From: JAKQIM01 sp964633225
GTDB taxonomy: Bacteria > Chloroflexota > Anaerolineae > Anaerolineales > UBA4823
Reading direction: 5' to 3'
Assembly: GCA_964633225.1 (NCBI GenBank)
Contig: CAZWFQ010000063.1
Span: forward strand, 1-18,376
DNA: 18,376 nucleotides
The position numbers were made by a program, and so were the translations under genes. This document shows, one piece after another, positions 1 through 7,695 of this stretch. The notes beneath the pieces are model-generated. The model had not been told where the DNA came from, made no database searches, and saw only the letters and a list, made by a program, of their open reading frames with translations. The first letter of the stretch is position 1; every line of letters starts with the position of its first letter.

Positions 1-618
1 GTCGACCAGGATACCGCCGCCGGGCGCGTCTGGGATTCCTGGGGTGGTATCATGCTGGGCAAGGCGCGCTTCTTGCGCAGTATCATGAGCCAGTATGGTG
101 TAGATAAGCCGCTATTTGTCAATGAAACCGGCACGACCTGTACCTGGTGCACGCCAGACCAGCCAGATATGCTAGCAATGCAAGCAAATTTCCTGGCCCG
201 TTCTTTCCCGCGCGCCTTGAGCGAGGACGTTATGGGGTTTGCCTGGTATACCCTGGACGGACCAGGGTGGAGATATGGAGGCTTGCTGGATGCTGATCAG
301 AATCCAAAACCAGTTTACTATGCTTACCAGACTTTGATCTCGAACCTGACCCTTGCCAGGTACCATGGACCAGCGAATTACGGTGCCGGCATCGAAGGCT
401 ATGCCTTCCGGCGCGATATCGGCGGCACAGATGGCCGCCAGGAGATCCACATTGTGTGGGCCTATGAAGATATGACCTTTTTCAATGTGACTGTCCCACA
501 AAGTGAATTCATTGCAGCTTACACTCGCGATGGAGCGGCGATCGATCCAATGGCCTTTGGAGATGACTATCTCTTCACCATTAAGTTCGAACCGATATAC
601 ATCATCCGCAAGTGGTAA
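1..618 (+). CDS. C-terminal part of a secreted glycoside hydrolase (TIM-barrel, clan GH-A-like), 5'-truncated by window
   Basis: The frame is open from base 1 to the TAA at 616-618 (205 residues visible), so the N-terminus lies outside the window; the ATG at 52 is internal. The segment PLFVNETG (residues 37-44; Glu42 encoded at 124-126) looks like the strand-7 nucleophile of clan GH-A hydrolases such as GH5 and GH39. It is followed by a barrel-closing helix and GFAWYTLDGPGWRYGGLLD, which resembles the strand-8 loop, with aromatic residues that would line a sugar site. The last ~90 residues look like a small beta domain. A CTWC pair (residues 47-50) follows the nucleophile. The gene ends 7 nt before a GH78-like rhamnosidase on the same strand, so the pair probably acts on one plant or algal glycan. 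The GH family and substrate cannot be fixed from this fragment. Confidence 0.72.
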   Translation, partial: VDQDTAAGRVWDSWGGIMLGKARFLRSIMSQYGVDKPLFVNETGTTCTWCTPDQPDMLAMQANFLARSFPRALSEDVMGFAWYTLDGPGWRYGGLLDADQNPKPVYYAYQTLISNLTLARYHGPANYGAGIEGYAFRRDIGGTDGRQEIHIVWAYEDMTFFNVTVPQSEFIAAYTRDGAAIDPMAFGDDYLFTIKFEPIYIIRKW

Positions 619-625
619 CTGCGAT

Positions 626-3535
626 GTGAGTCGCCCGCCCATCTCATTGCGCTCACTCCTGTTTGCCTTGGGTTTCTTGCTGCTTGCCGTTGCAACAGCA
701 AGTACACAGGCTTCAGCCAATTCATGGCACTCAAACGCGCCCATCCCAAGATCTGAGGGCGCGTTTGAGTATGCCATCTACCTGCCCATCATCCAAAAAA
801 CCGACCCGTTTATCCTGGACCTGCCCATTTGGCCGCATGCCAGCCAACCAGCCGCTCATGAAGTCGCATTCTTCCGTCTACAAATCAACCTGTCTGAGCC
901 GCTCACCAACGCCAGCCTGCACCTCTTTGCCGACACACGTTACCAGGCCTGGCTGGATGGAGCCTGGCTGGGCCGCGGGCCGGCACGTTTTATGCGCACT
1001 TACCGCGAATATGATGTGCTTGCCTTGGGCAGCCTGGCGCCCGGCGAACACACCTTAGCCGTACTGGTGCAGTGGGCGCCTGAAGATAGGCGCTCCGAAT
1101 CTGTCCGCCCCATGCTGCAAGGCCACCTGCAAGGCCTGAACCCCACGGGGCAACCCGTCTTGATGCGCAGCGGCCCTGGCTGGCAAGCCGTTCTCAGCAC
1201 TGCCTGGCAAAAGAACCCGGCCCCCATCCATGAATGGAACCTGGTTGGCCCAACTGAGCTGCTTGACCTATCCAGGCTGCCCGCCGATTGGACGACCGTT
1301 TCTTATCCGCACGCTGATTGGCCCCCCGCGGTAGTGGTTGATCCTTATACAGCCGTTCCGCCATTAAAAGCCCCCGCCAGCCAGGTCACGTACCGCCCGC
1401 GCAGCATCTCTTTTCTGATAGAAAAGCCAGTCCAGGTCACGCTGTTAGATGCAGGGCGGCTCTCTCCTGGCTTGAGGATAGCCGAACTGCCCGCAGGAAC
1501 ACCAGGCGGCGCCGGCGTCTTCCGTATATCGGCAACCACTGTCTTTACTCTTGAAACGCTCTCAGAGAACGTACCGCCACCCAGTGAACGCCTGGTATTG
1601 GATGGCAGCACCCCACCCTGGCAGGCCGTTGGCCCTACACGGCCCGATGTATACCAGGCTGTGGTCACGCTTTCATCCGGACAGCACATATTGGGCTACA
1701 ATCCACCTGTCCAGGGGATCACCTTCGCCTTCTCCACCGCCAACCTGAGCAGTTATCCTGCCGATTTCGGGCCAAACAACAATGCCGGCAGGCGCACCTT
1801 GCTGGCAGATTATGCCAGCGACCCAGCCACGGTCATCGTCACAGGTACCCAGGTCACTTCAGACAACTTATCCCTGCGCTTTGACGCCTCCCCCGCCTAT
1901 GCCGTGCTGGACCTGGGGCAGGTGACCCTTGGGCGGCTCACCGCCACCGTCAGCGGCCCAGCCGGAACCGTGATCGATATCGGCTGGGATGAGCGCCTGC
2001 TCGACGGCACCTTACGCCCCTTGCCCTACCGCGGCTCTTTGTTCCCTTCGTGGAACCAGGTCGACTCGTGGACGCTGGATGGCACCTCCCGCACCCTGAC
2101 AACCATCGATGCCCGCTGCGGGCGCTACATTATCATCGCCGTATGGGGCCCCGGGCCAGTCTGGTTAGATGATCTGCAAGTCTACGCCGAAGAATACCCC
2201 CTCACCCAAAATGGCAGCTTCTCCTCCTCAGATCCGCTCTTAGATCAGATCTGGCAGGTTGGCGCCGACACGGTCAACCTGAACATGCATGACGCTTACG
2301 CCGACCCCTGGCGCGAACGCGGCCAGTGGTGGGGAGATGGTTTTGTGGTCGACCAGGTCAACGCAGCCGTTTTTGGCGATACCAGCTTGCTGAACCGAGG
2401 CTTGCTTTTCATGGACCTGGCCTTCGAAGAGAGCCTGGCCCCCGGCATTGCCCCCCACAATCATGACCTGCAAATGCTCGATTATGCCATGCTGTGGGTG
2501 CACAGCCTGGATTCTTACACCAACCGCAGCGCAGACTCAGCGCAGTTGGTCAACACCACCTATGCCACATTACGCCAATTCATGCATAACCTGGCCAGCT
2601 TCGAAAACCCTTCCACCGGCCTGCTTGACTTGCCGCAAACCCACTGGTCAGAGACAGCTTATATTGAACCCCTTGCCGATCACAGCCGCTATGGCCAATC
2701 CACCGCGCTGAATGCCCTGTACTACGGCACCCTGCTGCAAGCCGCCGGTCTGGCAGCCCAGGCTGGCGACGAAACACAAGCCGCCGCCTGGCAGCAGCGA
2801 GCCCAAGCTGTGCGCAGCAGCCTGAATGAACTGCTCTACGTCGAGTCTGAAGGCCGTTACCTGACGAACATCTACCAGGGCACATCCTATCCACCTACCC
2901 CGCAGGCGCAGGCATGGGCATTGGCCTACGGCCTGCCGCCTGAGGAAAACAATGATGCGGTTGCAGCCGCGCTGCTAGAGCTGCTCTCGCCTGACCCTGC
3001 CCAGCCGAATGTTGAGATCTATGGATTTTATTGGGTATTAGAAGCCTTGGGACAGTCAGGCCATAGTGCCGAGGCGCTTGAGCTGATCAAAAGCTATTAC
3101 GGTCGCATGCTGGGCCTGGGGGCAACCATCTGGTGGGAATGGTTCACATCAGACCAAAACCCCACCCAGGCATTATCCCACGGATGGGGCAGCGCCCCCA
3201 CATGGTTCCTGACCACTTACGTGCTGGGCGCTCGCCAGGTTAGTCCTGAAGCGTGGGTCGTAAAACCATCCTTCACCGGCCTGGATTTTGCCTCGGGCAC
3301 ACTCCCCATGCCACAGGGCGCGCTGCAAGTTGCCTGGCATGCCAGTGCCTGCTTACCAGGTGGCATCCGCTCGCTCGATCTACAGATCGAAGCTCCGCCC
3401 GGCACACACGGCCAGGTACAACTGCCGCTCAGCGCTCAATGGGTGAACGTGGATGGTGTGAACTTGGGCAATAACGAGTTAACACTGGACGCGGGGGGAC
3501 ACGTGCTCGAGTTTGAGCTGCCTTGTGCACCTTGA
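626..3535 (+). CDS. Secreted alpha-L-rhamnosidase-like glycoside hydrolase (GH78-type six-hairpin)
   Basis: Predicted to release terminal alpha-L-rhamnose outside the cytoplasm. I choose GTG at 626, 7 nt after the upstream stop: it gives a clean signal peptide (SLRSLLFALGFLLLAVATAS, cleavage near ASA|NS, residue 31) and 969 residues. An ATG at 503 would overlap the upstream gene by 116 nt and put 41 odd residues before the signal. Order of parts: signal peptide; YLPIIQK segment at 52-58; N-terminal jelly-roll ~65-190; further beta domains; (alpha/alpha)6 barrel ~530-880; C-terminal beta domain to 969. The barrel carries DPWRERGQWWGD (560-571), matching the GH78 motif that holds the general acid (Glu564), and WWEWF with Glu838 at the place of the second carboxylate. 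SHGWGSAPTWFLTTYVLG is the usual end of the barrel. Rhamnosidase is the best call; related six-hairpin families are possible. Confidence 0.85.
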   Translation: MSRPPISLRSLLFALGFLLLAVATASTQASANSWHSNAPIPRSEGAFEYAIYLPIIQKTDPFILDLPIWPHASQPAAHEVAFFRLQINLSEPLTNASLHLFADTRYQAWLDGAWLGRGPARFMRTYREYDVLALGSLAPGEHTLAVLVQWAPEDRRSESVRPMLQGHLQGLNPTGQPVLMRSGPGWQAVLSTAWQKNPAPIHEWNLVGPTELLDLSRLPADWTTVSYPHADWPPAVVVDPYTAVPPLKAPASQVTYRPRSISFLIEKPVQVTLLDAGRLSPGLRIAELPAGTPGGAGVFRISATTVFTLETLSENVPPPSERLVLDGSTPPWQAVGPTRPDVYQAVVTLSSGQHILGYNPPVQGITFAFSTANLSSYPADFGPNNNAGRRTLLADYASDPATVIVTGTQVTSDNLSLRFDASPAYAVLDLGQVTLGRLTATVSGPAGTVIDIGWDERLLDGTLRPLPYRGSLFPSWNQVDSWTLDGTSRTLTTIDARCGRYIIIAVWGPGPVWLDDLQVYAEEYPLTQNGSFSSSDPLLDQIWQVGADTVNLNMHDAYADPWRERGQWWGDGFVVDQVNAAVFGDTSLLNRGLLFMDLAFEESLAPGIAPHNHDLQMLDYAMLWVHSLDSYTNRSADSAQLVNTTYATLRQFMHNLASFENPSTGLLDLPQTHWSETAYIEPLADHSRYGQSTALNALYYGTLLQAAGLAAQAGDETQAAAWQQRAQAVRSSLNELLYVESEGRYLTNIYQGTSYPPTPQAQAWALAYGLPPEENNDAVAAALLELLSPDPAQPNVEIYGFYWVLEALGQSGHSAEALELIKSYYGRMLGLGATIWWEWFTSDQNPTQALSHGWGSAPTWFLTTYVLGARQVSPEAWVVKPSFTGLDFASGTLPMPQGALQVAWHASACLPGGIRSLDLQIEAPPGTHGQVQLPLSAQWVNVDGVNLGNNELTLDAGGHVLEFELPCAP

Positions 3536-3547
3536 CGCAGGCTTAGG

Positions 3548-5713
3548 TCAATCGATTGGATCTGTAAAGGCCACCACGCGGTTCCGGCCAGTCTGCTTGG
3601 CACGGTAGAGTGCCTGGTCGGCATGTTTCATCATCATCTCCAACCCAGAGCAGTCGTCATCAATGGCTGTCACCCCAAAGCTGGCCGTGATCAGCACCCG
3701 CTGATCTTGCCAGATGACCGGTTGGTTTGCAAAGCCAAGCCTCAACCGTTCAGCCACCTGGCGGGCTTCTTCGATAGCAGTCTCAGGAAGCAAAATGGCA
3801 AATTCTTCCCCGCCAATGCGCGCCACCACATCCACCGTGCGCACGCCAGCACGCAAGCGGCAAGACACCTCGCGCAGTGCCTGGTCACCCATATCGTGGC
3901 CGTAGGTATCATTCACCTTCTTGAACCAATCCACATCCAGGGTAACGACCGAGAAAGGCGTCTGGTAACGTTGCGAACGTTCAAATTCCTGCCCGGCCAT
4001 ATCAAAAAACTTACGACGGTTGTATAACCCGGTCAACGCATCGGTAATGGACATGTGAACGGCCTGCTCATACAAATGGGCATTTTCCAGGGCAATCGCG
4101 GCCTGGTCGGCAAAGGTCTGGGCCAGTTGGGCGTCTGCATCTGAGTAGATCTGCGGCGGATTGGCAAAAACAACCAGGAACCCCATCCGCTGGCCGCGCG
4201 CCCGCAAGGGCAAGGCAATGCCGCTGTCAAAGCGGGGCAGCGCTGGCAAGCAGCGGGCAAACGGCCACCCATCCTCGCCTGAGAAACGCTGTGGCTCACT
4301 ATCCGGCAGGTTGAGCAGAGGGCAATCATGCCCCGCGCAGATCATCTTATCTCCCAGCCCTTTCAAGCCCCGGCTGGCTTTCAAATGCATCCCGGCACTG
4401 TTTTGCAAGACCACAAAAGCCGCCTGGTAGGGTGTTACCTGGCCCAGGTATTGCAGCACCGTATCCAGTACCTGGTCAACGTTAAGCTCAGAGGTGAGTG
4501 CTTGCATGGCCTGGCGCAGGGTCTCAGCCTGGCGGCGAGCCGCACGTTCAGCATCTTCGGCCCGCCGGTGCTCCGTCACGTCTCTCAGGATGCTGCCTAG
4601 CATAAATCCCTTCAGCGTGTTGATCGGAAAAGTGACCCATTGCAAATAGCGCCGGCTGCCATCTGAACGCGGATACTCGCGCTCAACCGCCTGGCCCATC
4701 CAGGGCGCCTGGCCGGTTTTGAGGGCCTGGCGCACTTCTTGCTCGTAGTTGGGGTCGGGAGGGAGGTCGGGGTTAGCCTGCGACTGCTGTACCTCCCACA
4801 GCGGCCTGCCCAACACCTGGATCAGTGAACGCCCGGTGGCGCGTTCCATCGCCGGATTCCACTCAATCACCAGGCCTTCCTCATCCGTCAGGCCGATGCC
4901 ATCTTGAGACTGTTGGACCACATCGCGGAACTTGCTTTCACTTTGGCGCAGCGATTCTTCAGCCTGGCGCTGCTCTGTGATGTCTTCGCCCACCATCTGG
5001 TATTCGATCAGCTTGTTATGCTCACCAAAGATGGCGCGATCCGTGCGCCGCAGCCAACGCAGTGAACCATCCGGCGAGAGGACGCGGTGGTAATACGTCG
5101 TCACCGGGTGTTCAGCGGTCAACCCCAGGTAACGCGACCGGACACGCTCGTGTTCTTCGGGCGGGATGAATTGAAAGAGCGACATCCCGAGTAGTTTTTC
5201 CAAGGGTTGCGCAAAATAGCGGCCAAAAAGAGGATTGGCAAAGGTCAGCGCGCCATCAGACTGAAAGCGGCACACCAACACCGGCATATCCTCGGCAATA
5301 TCCCGGTAACGCTGCTGCGAATGCAGCAAGCGCAGCTCAGAGGCATGCTTAGACAAAGCAATCGAAATGGCCGTGTTCAGGTCCTGCTCTTTGAAAGGTT
5401 TAACAATGAAACCAAAGGGCTCTGCCTGCCGAGCACGCTGTAAAGTTTCCGCATCAGAGTAAGCCGTCAGAAAGACAACCGGCACGTTGAAACGCTGGCG
5501 GATCAAGCGCGCTGCTTCAGCCCCATCCAGCCTGCCTGCCAGGTGAATGTCCATCAACACCAGGTCGGGCCGGGCTTGCTCAACTTTCTGCAGTGCATCT
5601 TCGCCGGTAGCCGCACTGCCCGCGATGCGGTAGCCTTGCAGCTCCAAAATCGCACACAGGCTGAGGTTAACAATATTCTCGTCTTCAACGACCAGTATCG
5701 ATGCCTGGGTCAT
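3548..5713 (-). CDS. Response-regulator diguanylate cyclase, REC-PAS-PAS-GAF-GGDEF
   Basis: 721 residues, no signal peptide or membrane segment, so a cytosolic sensor/output protein predicted to condense two GTP to c-di-GMP. Domains: REC 1-122 with acidic pocket EDE (10-12), phospho-acceptor Asp55, Thr83 and Lys105; PAS ~135-248 and PAS ~258-382, each ending in the DIT/DVT-E-R/Q linker typical of PAS-PAC; GAF ~405-545; GGDEF 553-715. The active site GGEEF (634-638) is intact, and RTVD (625-628), five residues upstream, fits the RxxD product-inhibition I-site. No EAL or HD-GYP domain follows. ATG 5713 is preceded by AAAGGG. The gene converges on the rhamnosidase with only 12 bp between and diverges from the secreted repeat-protein operon. 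No partner histidine kinase lies nearby, so REC input must come from elsewhere. Function of the catalytic domain is secure; signals are unknown. Confidence 0.93.
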   Translation of the reverse strand: MTQASILVVEDENIVNLSLCAILELQGYRIAGSAATGEDALQKVEQARPDLVLMDIHLAGRLDGAEAARLIRQRFNVPVVFLTAYSDAETLQRARQAEPFGFIVKPFKEQDLNTAISIALSKHASELRLLHSQQRYRDIAEDMPVLVCRFQSDGALTFANPLFGRYFAQPLEKLLGMSLFQFIPPEEHERVRSRYLGLTAEHPVTTYYHRVLSPDGSLRWLRRTDRAIFGEHNKLIEYQMVGEDITEQRQAEESLRQSESKFRDVVQQSQDGIGLTDEEGLVIEWNPAMERATGRSLIQVLGRPLWEVQQSQANPDLPPDPNYEQEVRQALKTGQAPWMGQAVEREYPRSDGSRRYLQWVTFPINTLKGFMLGSILRDVTEHRRAEDAERAARRQAETLRQAMQALTSELNVDQVLDTVLQYLGQVTPYQAAFVVLQNSAGMHLKASRGLKGLGDKMICAGHDCPLLNLPDSEPQRFSGEDGWPFARCLPALPRFDSGIALPLRARGQRMGFLVVFANPPQIYSDADAQLAQTFADQAAIALENAHLYEQAVHMSITDALTGLYNRRKFFDMAGQEFERSQRYQTPFSVVTLDVDWFKKVNDTYGHDMGDQALREVSCRLRAGVRTVDVVARIGGEEFAILLPETAIEEARQVAERLRLGFANQPVIWQDQRVLITASFGVTAIDDDCSGLEMMMKHADQALYRAKQTGRNRVVAFTDPID

Positions 5714-5739
5714 GACACCCTTTCTGTATAATTAGCTAA

Positions 5740-5748
5740 ATTGTAGCA
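5740..5748 (-). promoter_or_regulatory. Possible extended -10 promoter of the GGDEF gene
   Basis: Read on the minus strand, TGC-TACAAT resembles an extended -10 (TGnTATAAT), 26 nt upstream of the ATG at 5713. The best -35-like hexamer, TTGGGA, is 20 bp away, too far for a standard sigma70 spacing, so the extended -10 would have to do the work. An AAAGGG ribosome site lies just before the start codon. Assigned by eye only. Confidence 0.35.
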
Positions 5749-5797
5749 CGATTCAGCTCAGAAGCTCCCAACCGCTTTGTTAGGTGGGGGATGATTT

Positions 5798-5825
5798 TTG
5801 ACATTCCCCCGAATCTTTTTATGAT
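5798..5825 (+). promoter_or_regulatory. Sigma70-type promoter of the secreted repeat-protein operon
   Basis: A perfect TTGACA (5798-5803), 16 bp of spacer, then TATGAT (5820-5825, one mismatch to TATAAT). Transcription would start near 5832, leaving a leader of about 80 nt before the ATG at 5912, which has a GAAAGGAG ribosome site at 5896-5903. The -35 box sits between the arms of an imperfect inverted repeat, GGGGGATG (5786-5793) and CATTCCCCC (5802-5810), and overlaps its right arm, so this may double as an operator. The rest of the 198-bp divergent intergenic stretch (5714-5911) shows no other clear element. Confidence 0.6.
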
Positions 5826-5911
5826 AGAATGCAAGCAGTCCGCTTACCGGGCATCCCTTATCAGCAGCGCCAAAATGCGTTGCGCCCCCTCCCTTGAAAG
5901 GAGCATAAGCT

Positions 5912-7372
5912 ATGAAAAATACACTCTTGATCATCGTGGTGCTATTAACAGGCATTGCCCTGGGCACCGCTTTTACCCTTGGGGCCAGCAGTGCCCAGGC
6001 CCAGGGTGAAACACCTGGAGATTGGAGCACCCCCAATGGGCCAGCCCCTGTGTCAAATGCCGGCGCCCTGCCGCAAACCAGCGGTCCCAACAGCGCTGAG
6101 CCCGCCAGCATAGATGCTATGCCCGGCTCACAGATGAGCTACCAGGGTCAACTGCTGCAAAATGGTGTGCCCTTCAGCGGTACCATCAGCATTCTCTTCA
6201 GTTTGTACAGCGAACCTACCGGAGGCACGCCCCTGTGGAGCGAAACCCAGCTCGTGAACGTGCGAGGCGGCTTGTTCAATGTCATGCTGGGCGCGGTTAC
6301 GCCAATTGATGTGCTTGACTTTTATTTACAGACCTACCTGGGTATCAAACCTGCCGGGGCCAGCGGCGACCTGCTGCCGCGTCAAAAACTGGGGGTCTCC
6401 CCCTATGCCTTCAGCTTGATCCCCGGTGCAACCATCTTCGATACCAGCCCGATCGGAGGCTATGGGGCGGCCCTCTTTGTCAGCGCTGATAACCACGCCG
6501 GCATCAAAGGTGTCTCGGGGCTCGCCAATTCAGTCGGCGTGCGCGGCGAGGCCAACGGCGCCTGGAACGCCGGCGGCGGCCCGCCGGTTGGCGTATTGGG
6601 CACCAGCAAGAACGGCTACGGCGTACAGGGCACCAGTGACAACTCGACCGGCGTGTTCGGGCAGGGCTCTTTGATCGGCATTTGGGGCCAGGCCAGCCGC
6701 ACCTACAGCAGCGGCGTGCTCGGTTATGGCGTCAACCTGACCGGCACCTACGGCGTGCACGGCACCAGCGCCGGCTACGATGGCGCCGGGGTCTACGGCT
6801 CCACTTCTGCCGCAGTTGATGCTTGTGCNNNNNNNNNNNNNNNNNNNNNNNNNNNNNNNNNNNNNNNNNNNNNNNNNNNNNNNNNNNNNNNNNNNNNNNN
6901 NNNNNNNNNNNNNNNNNNNNNNNNNNNNGACGTGGTAGCCGTCGTCGGCTATACGAATGCCACGCAGGGCACCGCCCCCGTCATCCACGTGGCCCTGGCT
7001 GACTCAACCAATGCTGCTGCCGTCATCGGCGTGGTGGATGTGCGCTACGAACCCTGCAACATCCCCATGGATCAACGCCCGGTGGGCCAGGAATGCGGCG
7101 GGTTCGACTACGCCGCCACCACCATCCAGCCTGGCGAATACCTGGTTGTGGTCACGATGGGCACCGCCTCCGTGCGCGTGAACGCCAGCAGTGGCTCCAT
7201 CCATGCCGGCGACCTGCTGTCCATCTCGGGCACGCCCGGCCTGGCTGCCACGGCGCGCATGATCACCGTCGAGGGCGCCAGTTTCTACGCCCCCGGCACC
7301 ATCCTTGGCAAAGCCATGAGTGACCTGGAAACGGGCAGCGACCTGATCCCGGTCTTCATCACCATCCGCTAA
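5912..7372 (+). CDS. Secreted fibre-like protein with GVxG repeats and a C-terminal tail-fibre-type domain; interrupted by an assembly gap
   Basis: Signal peptide 1-30 (cleavage AQA|QG), then a low-complexity linker to ~70. Residues 74-168 are a compact beta domain (SYQGQLLQNGVPFSG, GGLFNVMLG, LGVSPYAFS), a layout common in large secreted proteins of Chloroflexota, Planctomycetota and Verrucomicrobiota. Residues 197-297 hold about nine repeats of G-[VI]-x-G-[TSEQY] every 9-18 residues, as expected of a beta-helix or trimeric shaft. After 100 N (6829-6928) the same frame resumes and ends in a domain with GDLLSISGTPG and PGTILGKAM, seen in fibre-like proteins. True length is unknown. It is the first gene of an operon with the small secreted protein 12 nt downstream and has a strong promoter and ribosome site. 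The role is probably surface attachment or a scaffold; this is inference, and no enzyme motif is visible. Confidence 0.75.
   Translation: MKNTLLIIVVLLTGIALGTAFTLGASSAQAQGETPGDWSTPNGPAPVSNAGALPQTSGPNSAEPASIDAMPGSQMSYQGQLLQNGVPFSGTISILFSLYSEPTGGTPLWSETQLVNVRGGLFNVMLGAVTPIDVLDFYLQTYLGIKPAGASGDLLPRQKLGVSPYAFSLIPGATIFDTSPIGGYGAALFVSADNHAGIKGVSGLANSVGVRGEANGAWNAGGGPPVGVLGTSKNGYGVQGTSDNSTGVFGQGSLIGIWGQASRTYSSGVLGYGVNLTGTYGVHGTSAGYDGAGVYGSTSAAVDACXXXXXXXXXXXXXXXXXXXXXXXXXXXXXXXXXXDVVAVVGYTNATQGTAPVIHVALADSTNAAAVIGVVDVRYEPCNIPMDQRPVGQECGGFDYAATTIQPGEYLVVVTMGTASVRVNASSGSIHAGDLLSISGTPGLAATARMITVEGASFYAPGTILGKAMSDLETGSDLIPVFITIR
6829..6928. other. Assembly gap (100 N) inside the repeat protein
   Basis: Exactly 100 N, the usual placeholder for a gap of unknown size. 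It falls at the end of the GVxG repeat region. The flanking codons stay in one frame across it as written, but that has a one-in-three chance of being accidental, so the number of missing repeats and even continuity of the gene are not proven. Confidence 0.97.
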
Positions 7373-7384
7373 AGGAGGCCACCC

Positions 7385-7672
7385 ATGCGTAGAAAATTTT
7401 GGATCGGACTGCTCCTGGTACTGGTGGTTGGGTTGGGGATTGCTACCATTGCCTATGCCCAATCCGGCAGCGGCTTTGACTTGAGCTGGAACGTGGCCAG
7501 CAATGCTGGAGGCACTGGTAGCATGAGTGGCAGTGGATTCTCGCTGCAAGGCACCCTGGGCCAGACCGCCGCCGGGCCCATCTCCAGGGGGCGCTTCGAG
7601 GTCAGGTCTGGTTATTGGCTTGGCCCAGCAGATAGCTCCACCCTGGTACTGCTGCCCATCATCACGAGGTAG
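7385..7672 (+). CDS. Small secreted protein with GQ-type beta motif and C-terminal LLPIITR
   Basis: 95 residues: signal peptide 1-26 (MRRK positive start, hydrophobic core LLLVLVVGLGIATIA, cleavage AYA|QS), then a ~65-residue mature chain with no cysteine. The core, FDLSWNV...GGTGSMSGSGFSLQGTLGQ...RFEVRSGYWLG, belongs to a short beta repeat known from uncharacterised secreted proteins of Chloroflexota and Planctomycetota (pattern Y-x-L-x-W...GQ...GG-[FY]-W). The chain ends in VLLPIITR, a hydrophobic strand with a basic end that resembles YLPIIQK in the mature N-terminus of the rhamnosidase at 626. An AAGGAGG ribosome site lies in the 12-nt gap after the repeat-protein stop, so both are made from one mRNA and may interact. 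Function is unknown. Confidence 0.8.
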   Translation: MRRKFWIGLLLVLVVGLGIATIAYAQSGSGFDLSWNVASNAGGTGSMSGSGFSLQGTLGQTAAGPISRGRFEVRSGYWLGPADSSTLVLLPIITR

Positions 7673-7695
7673 ATCACCACCCTCCACGCATCCCC

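Noticed and set aside
503..625. ATG at 503 as the start of the rhamnosidase
   Set aside because: It overlaps the upstream hydrolase by 116 nt and places 41 residues before an otherwise perfect signal peptide; GTG at 626 fits better.
3532..3551. TTGAC/GTCAA inverted repeat between convergent rhamnosidase and GGDEF genes
   Set aside because: Five-base arms overlapping both stop codons are within chance; no T-run follows.
5727..5732. TATAAT on the + strand as a promoter for the fibre operon
   Set aside because: No -35 hexamer lies at 15-19 bp and it would give a very long leader; TTGACA/TATGAT at 5798-5825 is far better.
6500..6805. Repeat region as a CRISPR array or phage tail fibre
   Set aside because: The repetition is at protein level with variable unit length, not constant DNA repeats; a signal peptide and the absence of phage genes argue against a tail fibre.
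7346..7369. C-terminus LIPVFITIR of the fibre-like protein as another LPII-type motif
   Set aside because: This strand is the ordinary end of its C-terminal domain (GKAM...LIPVFITIR) and lacks the L-P-I-I core.
7004..7687. 227-codon open frame on the - strand
   Set aside because: It lies antisense to the two secreted proteins, which have signal peptides, ribosome sites and known motifs; the antisense product is Gly/Ala/Asp-rich without features.
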